DNA of 64,000 nt from Paenibacillus woosongensis (GTDB lineage Bacteria; Bacillota; Bacilli; Paenibacillales; Paenibacillaceae). Under the pieces are notes generated by a model. The model did no database searches, had not been told where the DNA came from, and was given only the letters and a program-made list of their open reading frames with translations. Made by a program: the position numbers and the translations under genes. Of this stretch, positions 17,135 through 23,657 are shown in pieces. The stretch spans positions 310,001-374,000 of the forward strand of contig NZ_WNZW01000002.1 of NCBI RefSeq assembly GCF_009725165.1, written 5' to 3'. How positions within the stretch are numbered: position 1 is the stretch's first letter; every line of letters starts with the position of its first letter.

Positions 17135-17869
17135 TTGTCGCTTCGCCTTCAGATGCTTGGTACAGGCGGCGCTTTTGCCAAGCAATATTTCAATAACAAC
17201 GGACTATTGTATGCAGACAACTTTACGCTGCTGATCGATTGCGGAATTACGGCTCCGCTGGCGCTTCACCGGATCGGCAAGCCGATGGAGGCCATCGACG
17301 CCGTTCTGATCACCCATATTCATGGCGACCATGTCGGCGGATTGGAGGAATATGCTTTCCGCATGAAATACGGCCATGGACGAAAGCCTGTGCTTTACGT
17401 TCCCGAGCTGCTGGCAGAGCCGCTATGGGAGAACACGCTGAAAGGCGGACTGGGTCAGGACGGCATCGAAAAGCTGGAGGACGCCTTCCACGTCCATCTC
17501 CTTCGCGAGGGGCAAACCTCGGAGCTAGCGCCAGGCCTCACGCTTGAAATCATTCGCACCCCTCATATTCCTGGGAAGAACAGCTACTCTTTATACTTGA
17601 ACGGTGAAATTTTTTACAGTGCGGATATGATCTTTCAGCCCGAACTGCTGAAGGAGCTCGTATATCGGCGCGGCTGCCGCAAAATTCTCCATGAAGTGCA
17701 GTTGACAGGACCGGGTCAGGTTCACACCACTCTGGCAGAGCTTCTGACCTTGCCTGCGGACATCCGGACGAAAATCTCGCTGATGCACTACGGCGATGAA
17801 ATGGAAAGCTATATCGGCCAGACGCTCGAGATGGATTTCCTTCTCCAGCATGAAATCTATCAGTTATAG
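17135..17869 (+). CDS. MBL-fold metallo-hydrolase (ribonuclease Z-like subgroup)
   Basis: Start TTG 17135-17137 is favoured by GGAGGG (17122-17127) 7 bp upstream. The ATG at 17102 has no site. The 244-residue product begins MSLRLQMLGTGGAFAKQYFNNN, as in cytosolic MBL hydrolases that share the RNase Z signature. The metal motif is THIHGDHVGG, followed by HIPGKNSYSLYL and SADMIF with the bridging Asp. Substrate is unknown. It ends in a terminator shared with the convergent DUF3892 gene. Confidence 0.88.
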   Translation: MSLRLQMLGTGGAFAKQYFNNNGLLYADNFTLLIDCGITAPLALHRIGKPMEAIDAVLITHIHGDHVGGLEEYAFRMKYGHGRKPVLYVPELLAEPLWENTLKGGLGQDGIEKLEDAFHVHLLREGQTSELAPGLTLEIIRTPHIPGKNSYSLYLNGEIFYSADMIFQPELLKELVYRRGCRKILHEVQLTGPGQVHTTLAELLTLPADIRTKISLMHYGDEMESYIGQTLEMDFLLQHEIYQL

Positions 17870-17890
17870 GGATAGCTTCTCACGATACGA

Positions 17891-17926
17891 CAAAGCCGCC
17901 TTGGGAATCCTTCCCAGGGCGGCTTC
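17891..17926. terminator. Bidirectional terminator
   Basis: AAGCCGCCTTGGGAA pairs with TTCCCAGGGCGGCTT around TCC, with one wobble pair. It separates the MBL gene from the convergent DUF3892 gene. Confidence 0.8.
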
Positions 17927-17936
17927 TGTGCATCTT

Positions 17937-18176
17937 CTATTCGAATGTGGGCAGCGCGTCCAAATTGTTGGTTGGATCTCCGTCCGCATCGCCGCGGATA
18001 TACATCTCGCCGTCTTTTCCCTTGAATATGTTCACGCCCGCAATGGCACCGGCATTTACCTCACTCAGCGCATCCTCATAGTTCAATATACGGCCACTGG
18101 AGGTTTTGAACCGGGTCAGGTTGCCGTCCCCGTTTCTTTGAACCGCGATAAAAGTCTCTCTGCTGTCAACAGCCAT
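17937..18176 (-). CDS. DUF3892 family small protein
   Basis: The 79-residue product matches the DUF3892 pattern: AVQRNGDGNLTRFKTSSGR, then NYEDALSEVNAGAIAGVN, FKGKDG and the C-terminal RGDADGDPTNNLDALP. AAGGAG lies about 12 bp upstream of ATG 18174-18176, and an in-frame TGA just upstream rules out an earlier start. The family is common in spore-formers and has no known function. Confidence 0.85.
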   Translation of the reverse strand: MAVDSRETFIAVQRNGDGNLTRFKTSSGRILNYEDALSEVNAGAIAGVNIFKGKDGEMYIRGDADGDPTNNLDALPTFE

Positions 18177-18265
18177 CCTTCATCACATCTCCTTAATCTA
18201 CTGAGATTCCCAGCAGGGATGCCTATAGTGTTGCCTGCTTCGGCCATTTATATGAGGGGTGATGC

Positions 18266-18712
18266 TTATAACGGCTTTTCCATGCGTACGTGCAATATGC
18301 CTGCGTCATAAAACGGTTCCGTGGAAATCGTCTCATAACCCAGCTTGGCGTAGAAGCCCTCGGCCTGGCACTGCGCATCAAGAACGGACTTCGTCAGTCC
18401 AAGCTCTCTGGCCCGCTCTTCCATGGCGAGCAGCAGTATTTTGCCCACGCCTTTCGATCGGAATGGCTTCCGGACCGCAATCCGCTGCATTTTGGCGCTG
18501 TTATCTTTATAGTACGTAATTCTTCCCGTTGCCGCAGCCGCGCCTTCCATCTCGATCAGCACATGAACGGCGTCCGGGCTGATCACATCATATTCATCGA
18601 TTTCCAGATCGATCGGCACCTTCTGCTCCTCTACGAAAACTTCCTTGCGAATGTTCAAACATTTCTCCAATTGCTCTTCCGAATTAACGGCTATAATTAC
18701 AGCAGCAGCCAT
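18266..18712 (-). CDS. GNAT family N-acetyltransferase (YjcF/ElaA-like)
   Basis: ATG 18710-18712 with GGGAGGGG upstream gives 148 residues. Signature parts are IRKEVFVEEQKVPIDLEID (substrate side), QRIAVRKPFRSKGVGKILL (motif A, acetyl-CoA pyrophosphate loop RSKGVG) and GFYAKLGYE (motif B). The acceptor substrate is unknown. The gene is separate from its neighbours. Confidence 0.9.
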   Translation of the reverse strand: MAAAVIIAVNSEEQLEKCLNIRKEVFVEEQKVPIDLEIDEYDVISPDAVHVLIEMEGAAAATGRITYYKDNSAKMQRIAVRKPFRSKGVGKILLLAMEERARELGLTKSVLDAQCQAEGFYAKLGYETISTEPFYDAGILHVRMEKPL

Positions 18713-19036
18713 TGATACCCCTCCCATGTTGCTTTATTACTCTGCAAACTGCATCATTATACAAAAAAAAGCTTTTCGTGTATAGTTGTAAAGTAACTAC
18801 TACGCTTCTATATAAGTTGAACAATTGAAATGAATGTAGGGCAAGTACGTAAAATGTTCCTACGATCGCTGTTGCTCCCGGATTTCTTAGATTATATAGA
18901 TTCATAAAAGGAAGAAATCCAGTCACAAAGGCGACCACTGACGTTTCTTCGGAATCATTTTTCTCCCTCGCCATGCATCCATTCTTCAGTTCATCTTATA
19001 TATATGAACATCTACCCCGGAAGGAGTCACTACACC

Positions 19037-19144
19037 ATGGTCACGTTGACGATTGTCGCAGCAGTACTAGTATCCGTCATACTTATCGTTCCCATGTTCT
19101 ACACCATCAAAAAAGGGTATTCCCGGAAATGGGAGGATGACTGA
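19037..19144 (+). CDS. 35-residue single-span membrane peptide (YtzI-like)
   Basis: AAGGAG at 19021-19026 and ATG at 19037-19039 start a 35-codon frame ending in TGA at 19142-19144. The peptide has about 20 consecutive hydrophobic residues (IVAAVLVSVILIVPMFY) followed by a charged tail KKGYSRKWEDD. The layout recalls the small Bacillus membrane protein YtzI, but this is an impression and not a match. It is too short for most gene callers. Confidence 0.6.
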   Translation: MVTLTIVAAVLVSVILIVPMFYTIKKGYSRKWEDD

Positions 19145-19156
19145 GTTAAACCCTTC

Positions 19157-19423
19157 TCACGGGGGCGTGATGACCTCTTTCGAGTAGACGTGCTCCCGTA
19201 CAGATTTGCCGTATACCTTGTCGCGTACGGATTGGCCGAACCAGGAAGGAAGCTGCTGCTGCCGCTGCATCGTCTCTTTACTCGGCTCCAGTCCGCATCC
19301 GCTGCCCAGCAGCAGAAGGCTGGCCGCGCCGACGGCGAGAACGATTTTACAAATAGCTTTACGGGGGAATCGCGCTGCTGTCGTTAGCTTGTTGTGCTGC
19401 ACATTGTTCATCCTTTCTGTCAT
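19157..19423 (-). CDS. Small predicted lipoprotein
   Basis: The 88-residue product has a charged N-terminus, a hydrophobic segment (IVLAVGAASLLLLGSGC) and a lipobox-like LGSGC, so the mature part begins at Cys. The mature region is short and contains two related Val-Tyr motifs, RDKVYGKSVREHVYSKE. Start is ATG 19421-19423 or ATG 19409-19411. Both have only modest sites. Function is unknown. The 3' end faces the 35-residue peptide gene. Confidence 0.65.
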   Translation of the reverse strand: MTERMNNVQHNKLTTAARFPRKAICKIVLAVGAASLLLLGSGCGLEPSKETMQRQQQLPSWFGQSVRDKVYGKSVREHVYSKEVITPP

Positions 19424-19550
19424 GTTCCTCAGTGCTTTGGCTTTGGCTATGGCATTGTGCCTGCTAACTTCATTTTCGTCTGCATCCGCACCCTTTATAC
19501 GCCAGAAAGGCTCCTATCTGTGAACTCTCTAATTATATTTAAAAAAGGGT

Positions 19551-19579
19551 TTGACAGAGTTCGCTTAACCTGGTATGAT
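19551..19579 (+). promoter_or_regulatory. Strong SigA promoter of tRNA-Val
   Basis: TTGACA (19551-19556), a 17-bp spacer and TATGAT (19574-19579), 26 bp upstream of the tRNA 5' end. Confidence 0.85.
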
Positions 19580-19605
19580 ATTTCTTGTCTTCACTAATTG
19601 AATCT

Positions 19606-19678
19606 GATCTGTTAGCTCAGCTGGGAGAGCACCATCTTGACAGGGTGGGGGTCAGTGGTTCGAGCCCACTACAGATCA
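19606..19678 (+). tRNA. tRNA-Val (GAC anticodon)
   Basis: The cloverleaf reads cleanly. The acceptor stem GATCTGT/ACAGATC is perfect, the D-arm is GCTC/GAGC, the anticodon stem CCATC/GGTGG holds the loop TTGACAG (anticodon GAC), and the T-arm is AGTGG/CCACT with loop TTCGAGC. CCA is not encoded. The 3' half from the anticodon loop onward is part of the 44-bp repeat that marks a prophage insertion, so the element regenerated an intact tRNA on integration. Confidence 0.95.
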
Positions 19679-19680
19679 TA
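19637..19680 (+). repeat. attL: 44-bp direct repeat of the tRNA-Val 3' half
   Basis: Bases 19637-19680 are identical to 29185-29228. The bases before and after the two copies differ. The repeat begins in the anticodon loop and ends 2 bp past the tRNA discriminator base, a classic tyrosine-integrase attachment core. Confidence 0.92.
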
Positions 19681-19685
19681 GCCGA

Positions 19686-19718
19686 GAGCCCTTGTGTATC
19701 AAGGGCTTTTTCTTTTTT
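19686..19718 (+). terminator. Terminator after tRNA-Val (prophage side)
   Basis: AGCCCTTG/CAAGGGCT hairpin followed by TTTTCTTTTTT. It lies inside the element and probably arrived with it. A different hairpin follows attR. Confidence 0.8.
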
Positions 19719-19751
19719 CATCATTCTCTCCATCCGAGCTTTTGAAGGCAT

Positions 19752-19769
19752 TGGGGACAAAGTGGGGAC
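19752..19769 (+). repeat. 18-bp direct repeat, left copy (near attL)
   Basis: TGGGGACAAAGTGGGGAC occurs here and again at 29048-29065 in the same orientation, about 70 and 120 bp inside the two att sites. The unit is itself a tandem of GGGGAC. Arm-type integrase sites or remnants of an integrase 3' end are possible readings. Confidence 0.7.
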
Positions 19770-19871
19770 AAAAGGCTTGGATTAGGTATCTTATTGGACT
19801 GAAATGGACTTATTTCTACACACAAAAAAAAGACCTCCGTCGAATTTACGTTTCGGAGGTCTTTATAATAT

Positions 19872-20447
19872 TTAAGATAAATTTTTATCACCCGTTTCTA
19901 TTTCAGTAAGAGTCTGGTTCGATATCAACGCCTTATCTTCTTTCTTTTTAACCGGTATGTTATATGTGATTTTCTTTTGTTTATTTTCTTTGTTTTTATC
20001 ATCGCCACTATCTAAATCAGATTTAAAAAGAATCTTCATTAATAATGAGATAATCCTGTAAGAAGAAAACAAAAACAGTGACAAAGAAAACATCCAGATA
20101 AAGAATATGATTCTTACAAAAGGTCGAATATCATCAATTAAAACATGCATAATTGTTGAAAAAATAATAACAATAAAACCACTACCGATAGATTCAAAAA
20201 AGTAAGATTTGAGCAAAACATCTTGTTTTTCATCATATATTCTTTTCATTATACTTGAACCCTGGATCGTGATTAGAATACCAAGTAAAGCAGATAAAAA
20301 ACCTAAAATAATTGACCCAAATGTTATTACTGAATCAAGGACCTTGTCAAACTTAGGTAATTCATAAGTGAAGCCTAAAAGGAGAGCTGCCAGTACAATA
20401 ATACAACAAAAACACCATGGAATAATAAAATAGAACTTACTGTTCAT
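19872..20447 (-). CDS. Four-helix membrane protein, second gene of prophage cargo cassette
   Basis: The 191-residue product starts at ATG 20445-20447 behind GGAGGG. By eye there are four transmembrane segments: IIPWCFCCIIVLAALLLGF, SVITFGSIILGFLSALLGI, a third around IGSGFIVIIFSTIMHVLI, and a fourth around IIFFIWMFSLSLFLFSS. The last 60 residues form a charged, lysine-rich cytosolic tail. It follows the 304-residue gene by 21 bp and is probably co-transcribed. The AT-rich composition contrasts with the host. It has no recognised family. A four-helix membrane partner beside a soluble protein is a layout seen in several phage-defence pairs, for example Kiwa, but gene order and sequence do not let me assign it. 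Confidence 0.8.
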   Translation of the reverse strand: MNSKFYFIIPWCFCCIIVLAALLLGFTYELPKFDKVLDSVITFGSIILGFLSALLGILITIQGSSIMKRIYDEKQDVLLKSYFFESIGSGFIVIIFSTIMHVLIDDIRPFVRIIFFIWMFSLSLFLFSSYRIISLLMKILFKSDLDSGDDKNKENKQKKITYNIPVKKKEDKALISNQTLTEIETGDKNLS

Positions 20448-20468
20448 AATCTGCAGCCCTCCAATTAA

Positions 20469-21383
20469 TTAGCTTAAATAACCTGTTATTTCACTTTGCC
20501 TATTGTTATTTTCCGGATGGTAAATCTGCCACATCGCTTCGGCCAATGAATAATGATTTAGTGATCCTCTCGTTTCTAACCGAAATGTAGCGTAATCATG
20601 TGCTTTACTATCAAACAGATCAATAACTTCTACTGGAGCGTCATCGTGATCTTTTACTGCCAGCTCCGCTTTGGTGAATAAACTCTGATGTTGCTCGATA
20701 TCGTCAATTGTTGCACTAACTGTTTCTTCATCCAAATTTAAATCCTTTAATTGCCCTACAGTGATTGTTATTTGGGCATTTATACCATTGTACTTTCCAA
20801 AAGAATCAACAATTTTAGCAAGTGGCGATTTTAATGATGCTATAATTCCTTGGTCAAGTGCTTTGTGAACATTAGCCAACCGTAAATTTAACCTTCTATA
20901 AATAGCAGGCTTCCTCGCAAGCGTAAAGGAATTCGGAACCGCGATAGGACGTAAATACACTCGCTCGTCTTGATCTATCCACAAAAGATTTATGTAATCC
21001 TCAATCCCGCTAGGCCCCAAGCTAAATTTGTTTCTTTGTAACATTAAGACATGATTGGATTGATCATATAGTGCTGACACTTCCTCACCTAGAAATTCAT
21101 CGTCTTCTAACTCAAATGGTTCTACATTTGTATCTAATTTTGCCTTTGAAGGAATATTAGTGGCCCGCAATCTTACAAAATGTAAAAAATGAAAATTAAA
21201 GTCCGTATCCAAATAAGCTTCCTCTAATCGTGCTCTCTCTGATCTGTAATCTTTAGCTCTTTTTTCTAGTGACATCGACGAAACATGACTCATCCATTGT
21301 TTTAAATCAAAAAGAGACTCCTTTCCAAATTTATTCTTGATCCATACTTGATAGTACTCGAACTTTACTCTTCTATAACTCAT
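20469..21383 (-). CDS. Soluble 304-residue protein of prophage cargo cassette (possibly DUF6731-like)
   Basis: ATG 21381-21383 with AAGGAGG upstream gives 304 residues without signal peptide or membrane segment. It begins RRVKFEYYQVWIKN and has a central HVLMLQRNKFSLGPSGIEDY segment and a YLRPIAVP segment. From memory these fit phage-borne proteins annotated DUF6731, but I could not verify this. The C-terminal half is mixed alpha/beta with a DIDDIEQH-like acidic helix. It is the first gene of the cassette. A LexA-like box lies 90 bp upstream. Together with the downstream membrane protein it is a plausible lysogenic-conversion or defence unit. Confidence 0.75.
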   Translation of the reverse strand: MSYRRVKFEYYQVWIKNKFGKESLFDLKQWMSHVSSMSLEKRAKDYRSERARLEEAYLDTDFNFHFLHFVRLRATNIPSKAKLDTNVEPFELEDDEFLGEEVSALYDQSNHVLMLQRNKFSLGPSGIEDYINLLWIDQDERVYLRPIAVPNSFTLARKPAIYRRLNLRLANVHKALDQGIIASLKSPLAKIVDSFGKYNGINAQITITVGQLKDLNLDEETVSATIDDIEQHQSLFTKAELAVKDHDDAPVEVIDLFDSKAHDYATFRLETRGSLNHYSLAEAMWQIYHPENNNRQSEITGYLS

Positions 21384-21472
21384 GTAAACCCCTCCTTACT
21401 TTACCTATATTTCTACAAGAGGGTGATATTTCCTTTTAAGGAATTTATAAATACTCGATTGCGCCCATATAA

Positions 21473-21484
21473 GAACACATGTTC
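21473..21484. promoter_or_regulatory. LexA (SOS) box-like operator upstream of the cargo cassette
   Basis: GAACACATGTTC matches the core GAAC-N4-GTTC. Extended to 14 bp (AGAACACATGTTCC, 21472-21485) it fits the Bacillus LexA consensus CGAACRNRYGTTYC at all but the first base. It sits 90 bp before the start codon of the 304-residue gene. The promoter itself is not clear. Confidence 0.6.
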
Positions 21485-21523
21485 CTATTTAATCATAACA
21501 TACTCATACAAGAATTACCAGAA

Positions 21524-21562
21524 AAAAAGAGCCTCGCCAGCAAAATGCCAGCAGAGCTCTTT
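21524..21562 (-). terminator. Terminator downstream of the prophage amidase
   Basis: AAGAGCCTC and GAGCTCTT pair with one bulge. The plus-strand A-run before it gives a U-run on the minus transcript. A second perfect inverted repeat, CATATCA/TGATATG (21583-21603), lies between it and the amidase stop. Confidence 0.65.
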
Positions 21563-21620
21563 TCACCGATGCTATCGGATTGCATATCAGGGGTGCTGAT
21601 ATGTAACCACATTATACCAT

Positions 21621-22331
21621 TTACTTAATCAACCTTCCAAGTATAGTCCCCAGTGTCCCGACATCGACCGGATCGGTTGCCTTCCAGTCCGGACTGATTT
21701 CCGCATTCTTGATCAGCCATTCCCGGCCCTTCTCTTTCCAAGCTGGCGCTTTACTGCCGTCTGTCACGGGAGCCGACTCTTTTCGTTTCAGCCCCAAGTA
21801 TTTAGCGATCCCGGACACATGGCCGGCTATGATCGCGTCGATGACCTCTGTCCGCTTAAGCCTGGCCGAGTCGGCCGCAACATCAATGAACAGGTTCTCC
21901 GTCAACACAGCCGGCATTTTACTTTCTCGGACCATGTGCAAGTTCTTAGTCTTCTTACCTCGATCTATGACGCCATAAGGCTTAAGCGCGGCCATGATCT
22001 CGCCATGCAGCACATTCTGAAATGATGTACTCGCAGTTGAAGCATTAGTATAACGGAACGTCTCATAGCCGCCAGCACCGCCGCCAGCATTGCAGTGGAT
22101 ACTAACCAGGAGGTCGGCGCCAGCTGCGTTGGCTTTGTCAGTGCGCTCCTTAAGCGTCAAATAAATGTCTGTGCTACGGGAGAACAACACCTGAACGCCG
22201 TCATACTGCGATTCTAGCTGCCTCTTAACACCAAGGGACACCGCAAGCACGATGTCTTTTTCCTTCAGGGCGTTAGCCACAGCTCCCGGATCCTTGCCGC
22301 CATGACCGGCATCAATCCATACCTTTTTCAT
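21621..22331 (-). CDS. Phage endolysin, N-acetylmuramoyl-L-alanine amidase (Amidase_3)
   Basis: ATG 22329-22331 with AAAGGAG upstream gives 236 residues. A longer frame lacks a site. The Amidase_3 zinc fold shows VWIDAGHGGKDPGA (first His), then SRSTDIYLTLKERT, SIHCNAGGG (second His) and a late VLTENLFI Glu region. It cleaves the bond between muramic acid and L-Ala in peptidoglycan and would release phage at lysis. The C-terminal 35 residues (GREWLIKNAEISPDWKATD) are typical of phage amidases of this group. Its ATG overlaps the holin stop by 4 bp. Confidence 0.93.
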   Translation of the reverse strand: MKKVWIDAGHGGKDPGAVANALKEKDIVLAVSLGVKRQLESQYDGVQVLFSRSTDIYLTLKERTDKANAAGADLLVSIHCNAGGGAGGYETFRYTNASTASTSFQNVLHGEIMAALKPYGVIDRGKKTKNLHMVRESKMPAVLTENLFIDVAADSARLKRTEVIDAIIAGHVSGIAKYLGLKRKESAPVTDGSKAPAWKEKGREWLIKNAEISPDWKATDPVDVGTLGTILGRLIK

Positions 22332-22648
22332 TGCTCGCCAGCTCCTTTCTTTTCCCCTGGAGGATTTAACGCCTTGTTCTGCATCTGACCGGCTGCAGCC
22401 GCCACCAGGAAGGCGTTGGCTAGTGCTAGAGCATAGACGCGCCAATCCACTACTGCAGAGCTATCGACGGCTAGTTGAGCCATAATCAGCACAATCCAGG
22501 CGACAACAACAGCTAATAAATCGGTGGGTAATTTGGGGGCTATCTCGTCAATAAGCCCTTTTGTATACTGCACTACGAAGTAAACAAGCAAAGAAGCCCC
22601 GGCCATAGTCCCCAGGGCTTCCCACGTAAAAAGCTGTCCTGTTTCCAT
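22328..22648 (-). CDS. Predicted holin
   Basis: The 106-residue product has an N-terminal hydrophobic helix (AGASLLVYFVVQYTKG), a second strongly hydrophobic helix (LLAVVVAWIVLIMAQLAV), a third (VYALALANAFLVAAAAG) and a polar C-terminus. Size, topology and 4-bp overlap with the amidase gene (ATGA) support a holin that forms membrane lesions so the amidase can reach the wall. It could be annotated as a phage holin family without a finer class. Confidence 0.82.
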   Translation of the reverse strand: METGQLFTWEALGTMAGASLLVYFVVQYTKGLIDEIAPKLPTDLLAVVVAWIVLIMAQLAVDSSAVVDWRVYALALANAFLVAAAAGQMQNKALNPPGEKKGAGEQ

Positions 22649-22669
22649 TTGAAATCATTCCTCTCAATA

Positions 22670-22948
22670 TTATTCTTCCAAGCGATCAATTCGCTTGTGC
22701 GCCTGCTTGGTCGACTCTTCTACCCGCGTCACGCGTTCGGATACAGTCTCTAAGCGTTGCCCTTGCATCCGCACGTCAACCCTAATGTCATCAACGCCGC
22801 GTTTGATATATTCGACGTCTGTCTGCAGGGTAGCTCCTGCCCCCGCTTCTCGTGCTGCGTCTTGACGTATTGTTCGAGTGCGGCTTATCCAACCGAGTGC
22901 TATACCGCTAACTGCTGTGATGATAGAGATGATAATCGTGAACTCCAT
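22670..22948 (-). CDS. XhlA-like phage lysis accessory protein
   Basis: The 92-residue product starts at ATG 22946-22948 behind GGAGG. One N-terminal membrane segment (IIISIITAVSGIALGWI) is followed by a long charged helix with coiled-coil pattern (RGVDDIRVDVRMQGQRL). In PBSX-type phages XhlA of similar layout associates with the membrane and works with the holin and amidase. Order xkdX, xhlA-like, holin, amidase agrees with PBSX. Confidence 0.78.
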   Translation of the reverse strand: MEFTIIISIITAVSGIALGWISRTRTIRQDAAREAGAGATLQTDVEYIKRGVDDIRVDVRMQGQRLETVSERVTRVEESTKQAHKRIDRLEE

Positions 22949-22997
22949 TCATTTCCTCCAATCAAAATAGCCCCCGGAAATCCCCGAGGGCCGCGCC

Positions 22998-23147
22998 TTA
23001 TTTGTACTTGTTGCCGGTGATGGCCTTAAACTCCGTCGTGTTGATCACACCAAATTGAACGTAGAGCCGGAGCTGCGCTTCACTGACCCATTTGTACTTG
23101 TAAAAGTAGATCAGGCGGTCATATTCGCTATTAAACATTCTACTCAT
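22998..23147 (-). CDS. XkdX family phage protein
   Basis: A 49-residue frame from ATG 23145-23147 to TAA 22998-23000, with GGAGG upstream, reads MSRMFNSEYDRLIYFYKYKW and ends in ITGNKYK. The pattern of a short N-terminus, a YYKYKWV-type centre and a final AITG is the XkdX signature of PBSX-like phage tail-fibre regions. The gene overlaps the preceding frame by 8 bp. Role is unknown. Confidence 0.85.
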   Translation of the reverse strand: MSRMFNSEYDRLIYFYKYKWVSEAQLRLYVQFGVINTTEFKAITGNKYK

Positions 23148-23657
23148 CGCCTCCTCCTCTATTTGTAACATCAAGGAGCTTCAGCTCCAGCGCTACCATC
23201 GATTTGCCCAATGCCTCGTACTGCGTAGATAAGTCACGAATCAGCAACTCCTGAGCAACAACCTGAGCGCCCAGTGTGGTGTTTTGCTGCTTAAGCTCTA
23301 ATACCTCCAACTCGCGCCGAACTGACTCAGCAGCCAGCACCCTCTTCGAAGTGATTACATCCTCAGGCTCCATAAGCTGTTCAATTTCTTTTGCCGTTAT
23401 GTCTTCAGTCCAGTAGGCTGTAGGTTCCAGGGAGTTGTCCTTGCCCCACGCCGCTAGATCAAAACGCGGACGAGACCCTGCGGCACCGGCACACCGACGA
23501 CGTAACCGGCAACCTCGGGCAATTCACCGTCTAGTTCCTCCGGCTCCGGCAACGGTACATAAAAAGGGACGACACCCGAAAAGGCATCGTCCACTAATTC
23601 GACCCCCTGATAGAGGCCGTCTGTATTTACTTTAGGTACTGCTTTCAAACTTCTCAC
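23140..23657 (-). pseudogene. XkdW-like tail protein gene with a single-base frameshift
   Basis: A first frame from ATG 23655-23657 codes for 67 residues ending VPVPQGLVRVLI at a TAG near 23454. The other frame picks up at the same place with PRFDLAAWGKDNSLEP-like sequence and continues without stop to 23140, including the coiled-coil 77-residue part that starts MEPEDVITSKRV. Adding one base near 23464-23470 would join both into a single protein of about 170 residues of the kind found between the tail-fibre gene and xkdX. Decay or a sequencing error are both possible. Confidence 0.72.

Noticed and set aside
18684..18974. 96-codon minus-strand frame overlapping the GNAT gene start region
   Set aside because: It has no convincing ribosome binding site, overlaps the promoter and start of the GNAT gene in the same direction, and its second half is unlike a protein.
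19872..21383. Assignment of the prophage pair to the Kiwa defence system
   Set aside because: Sizes and the four-helix membrane partner are similar, but gene order is reversed and I cannot see a KwaB (DUF4868) signature.
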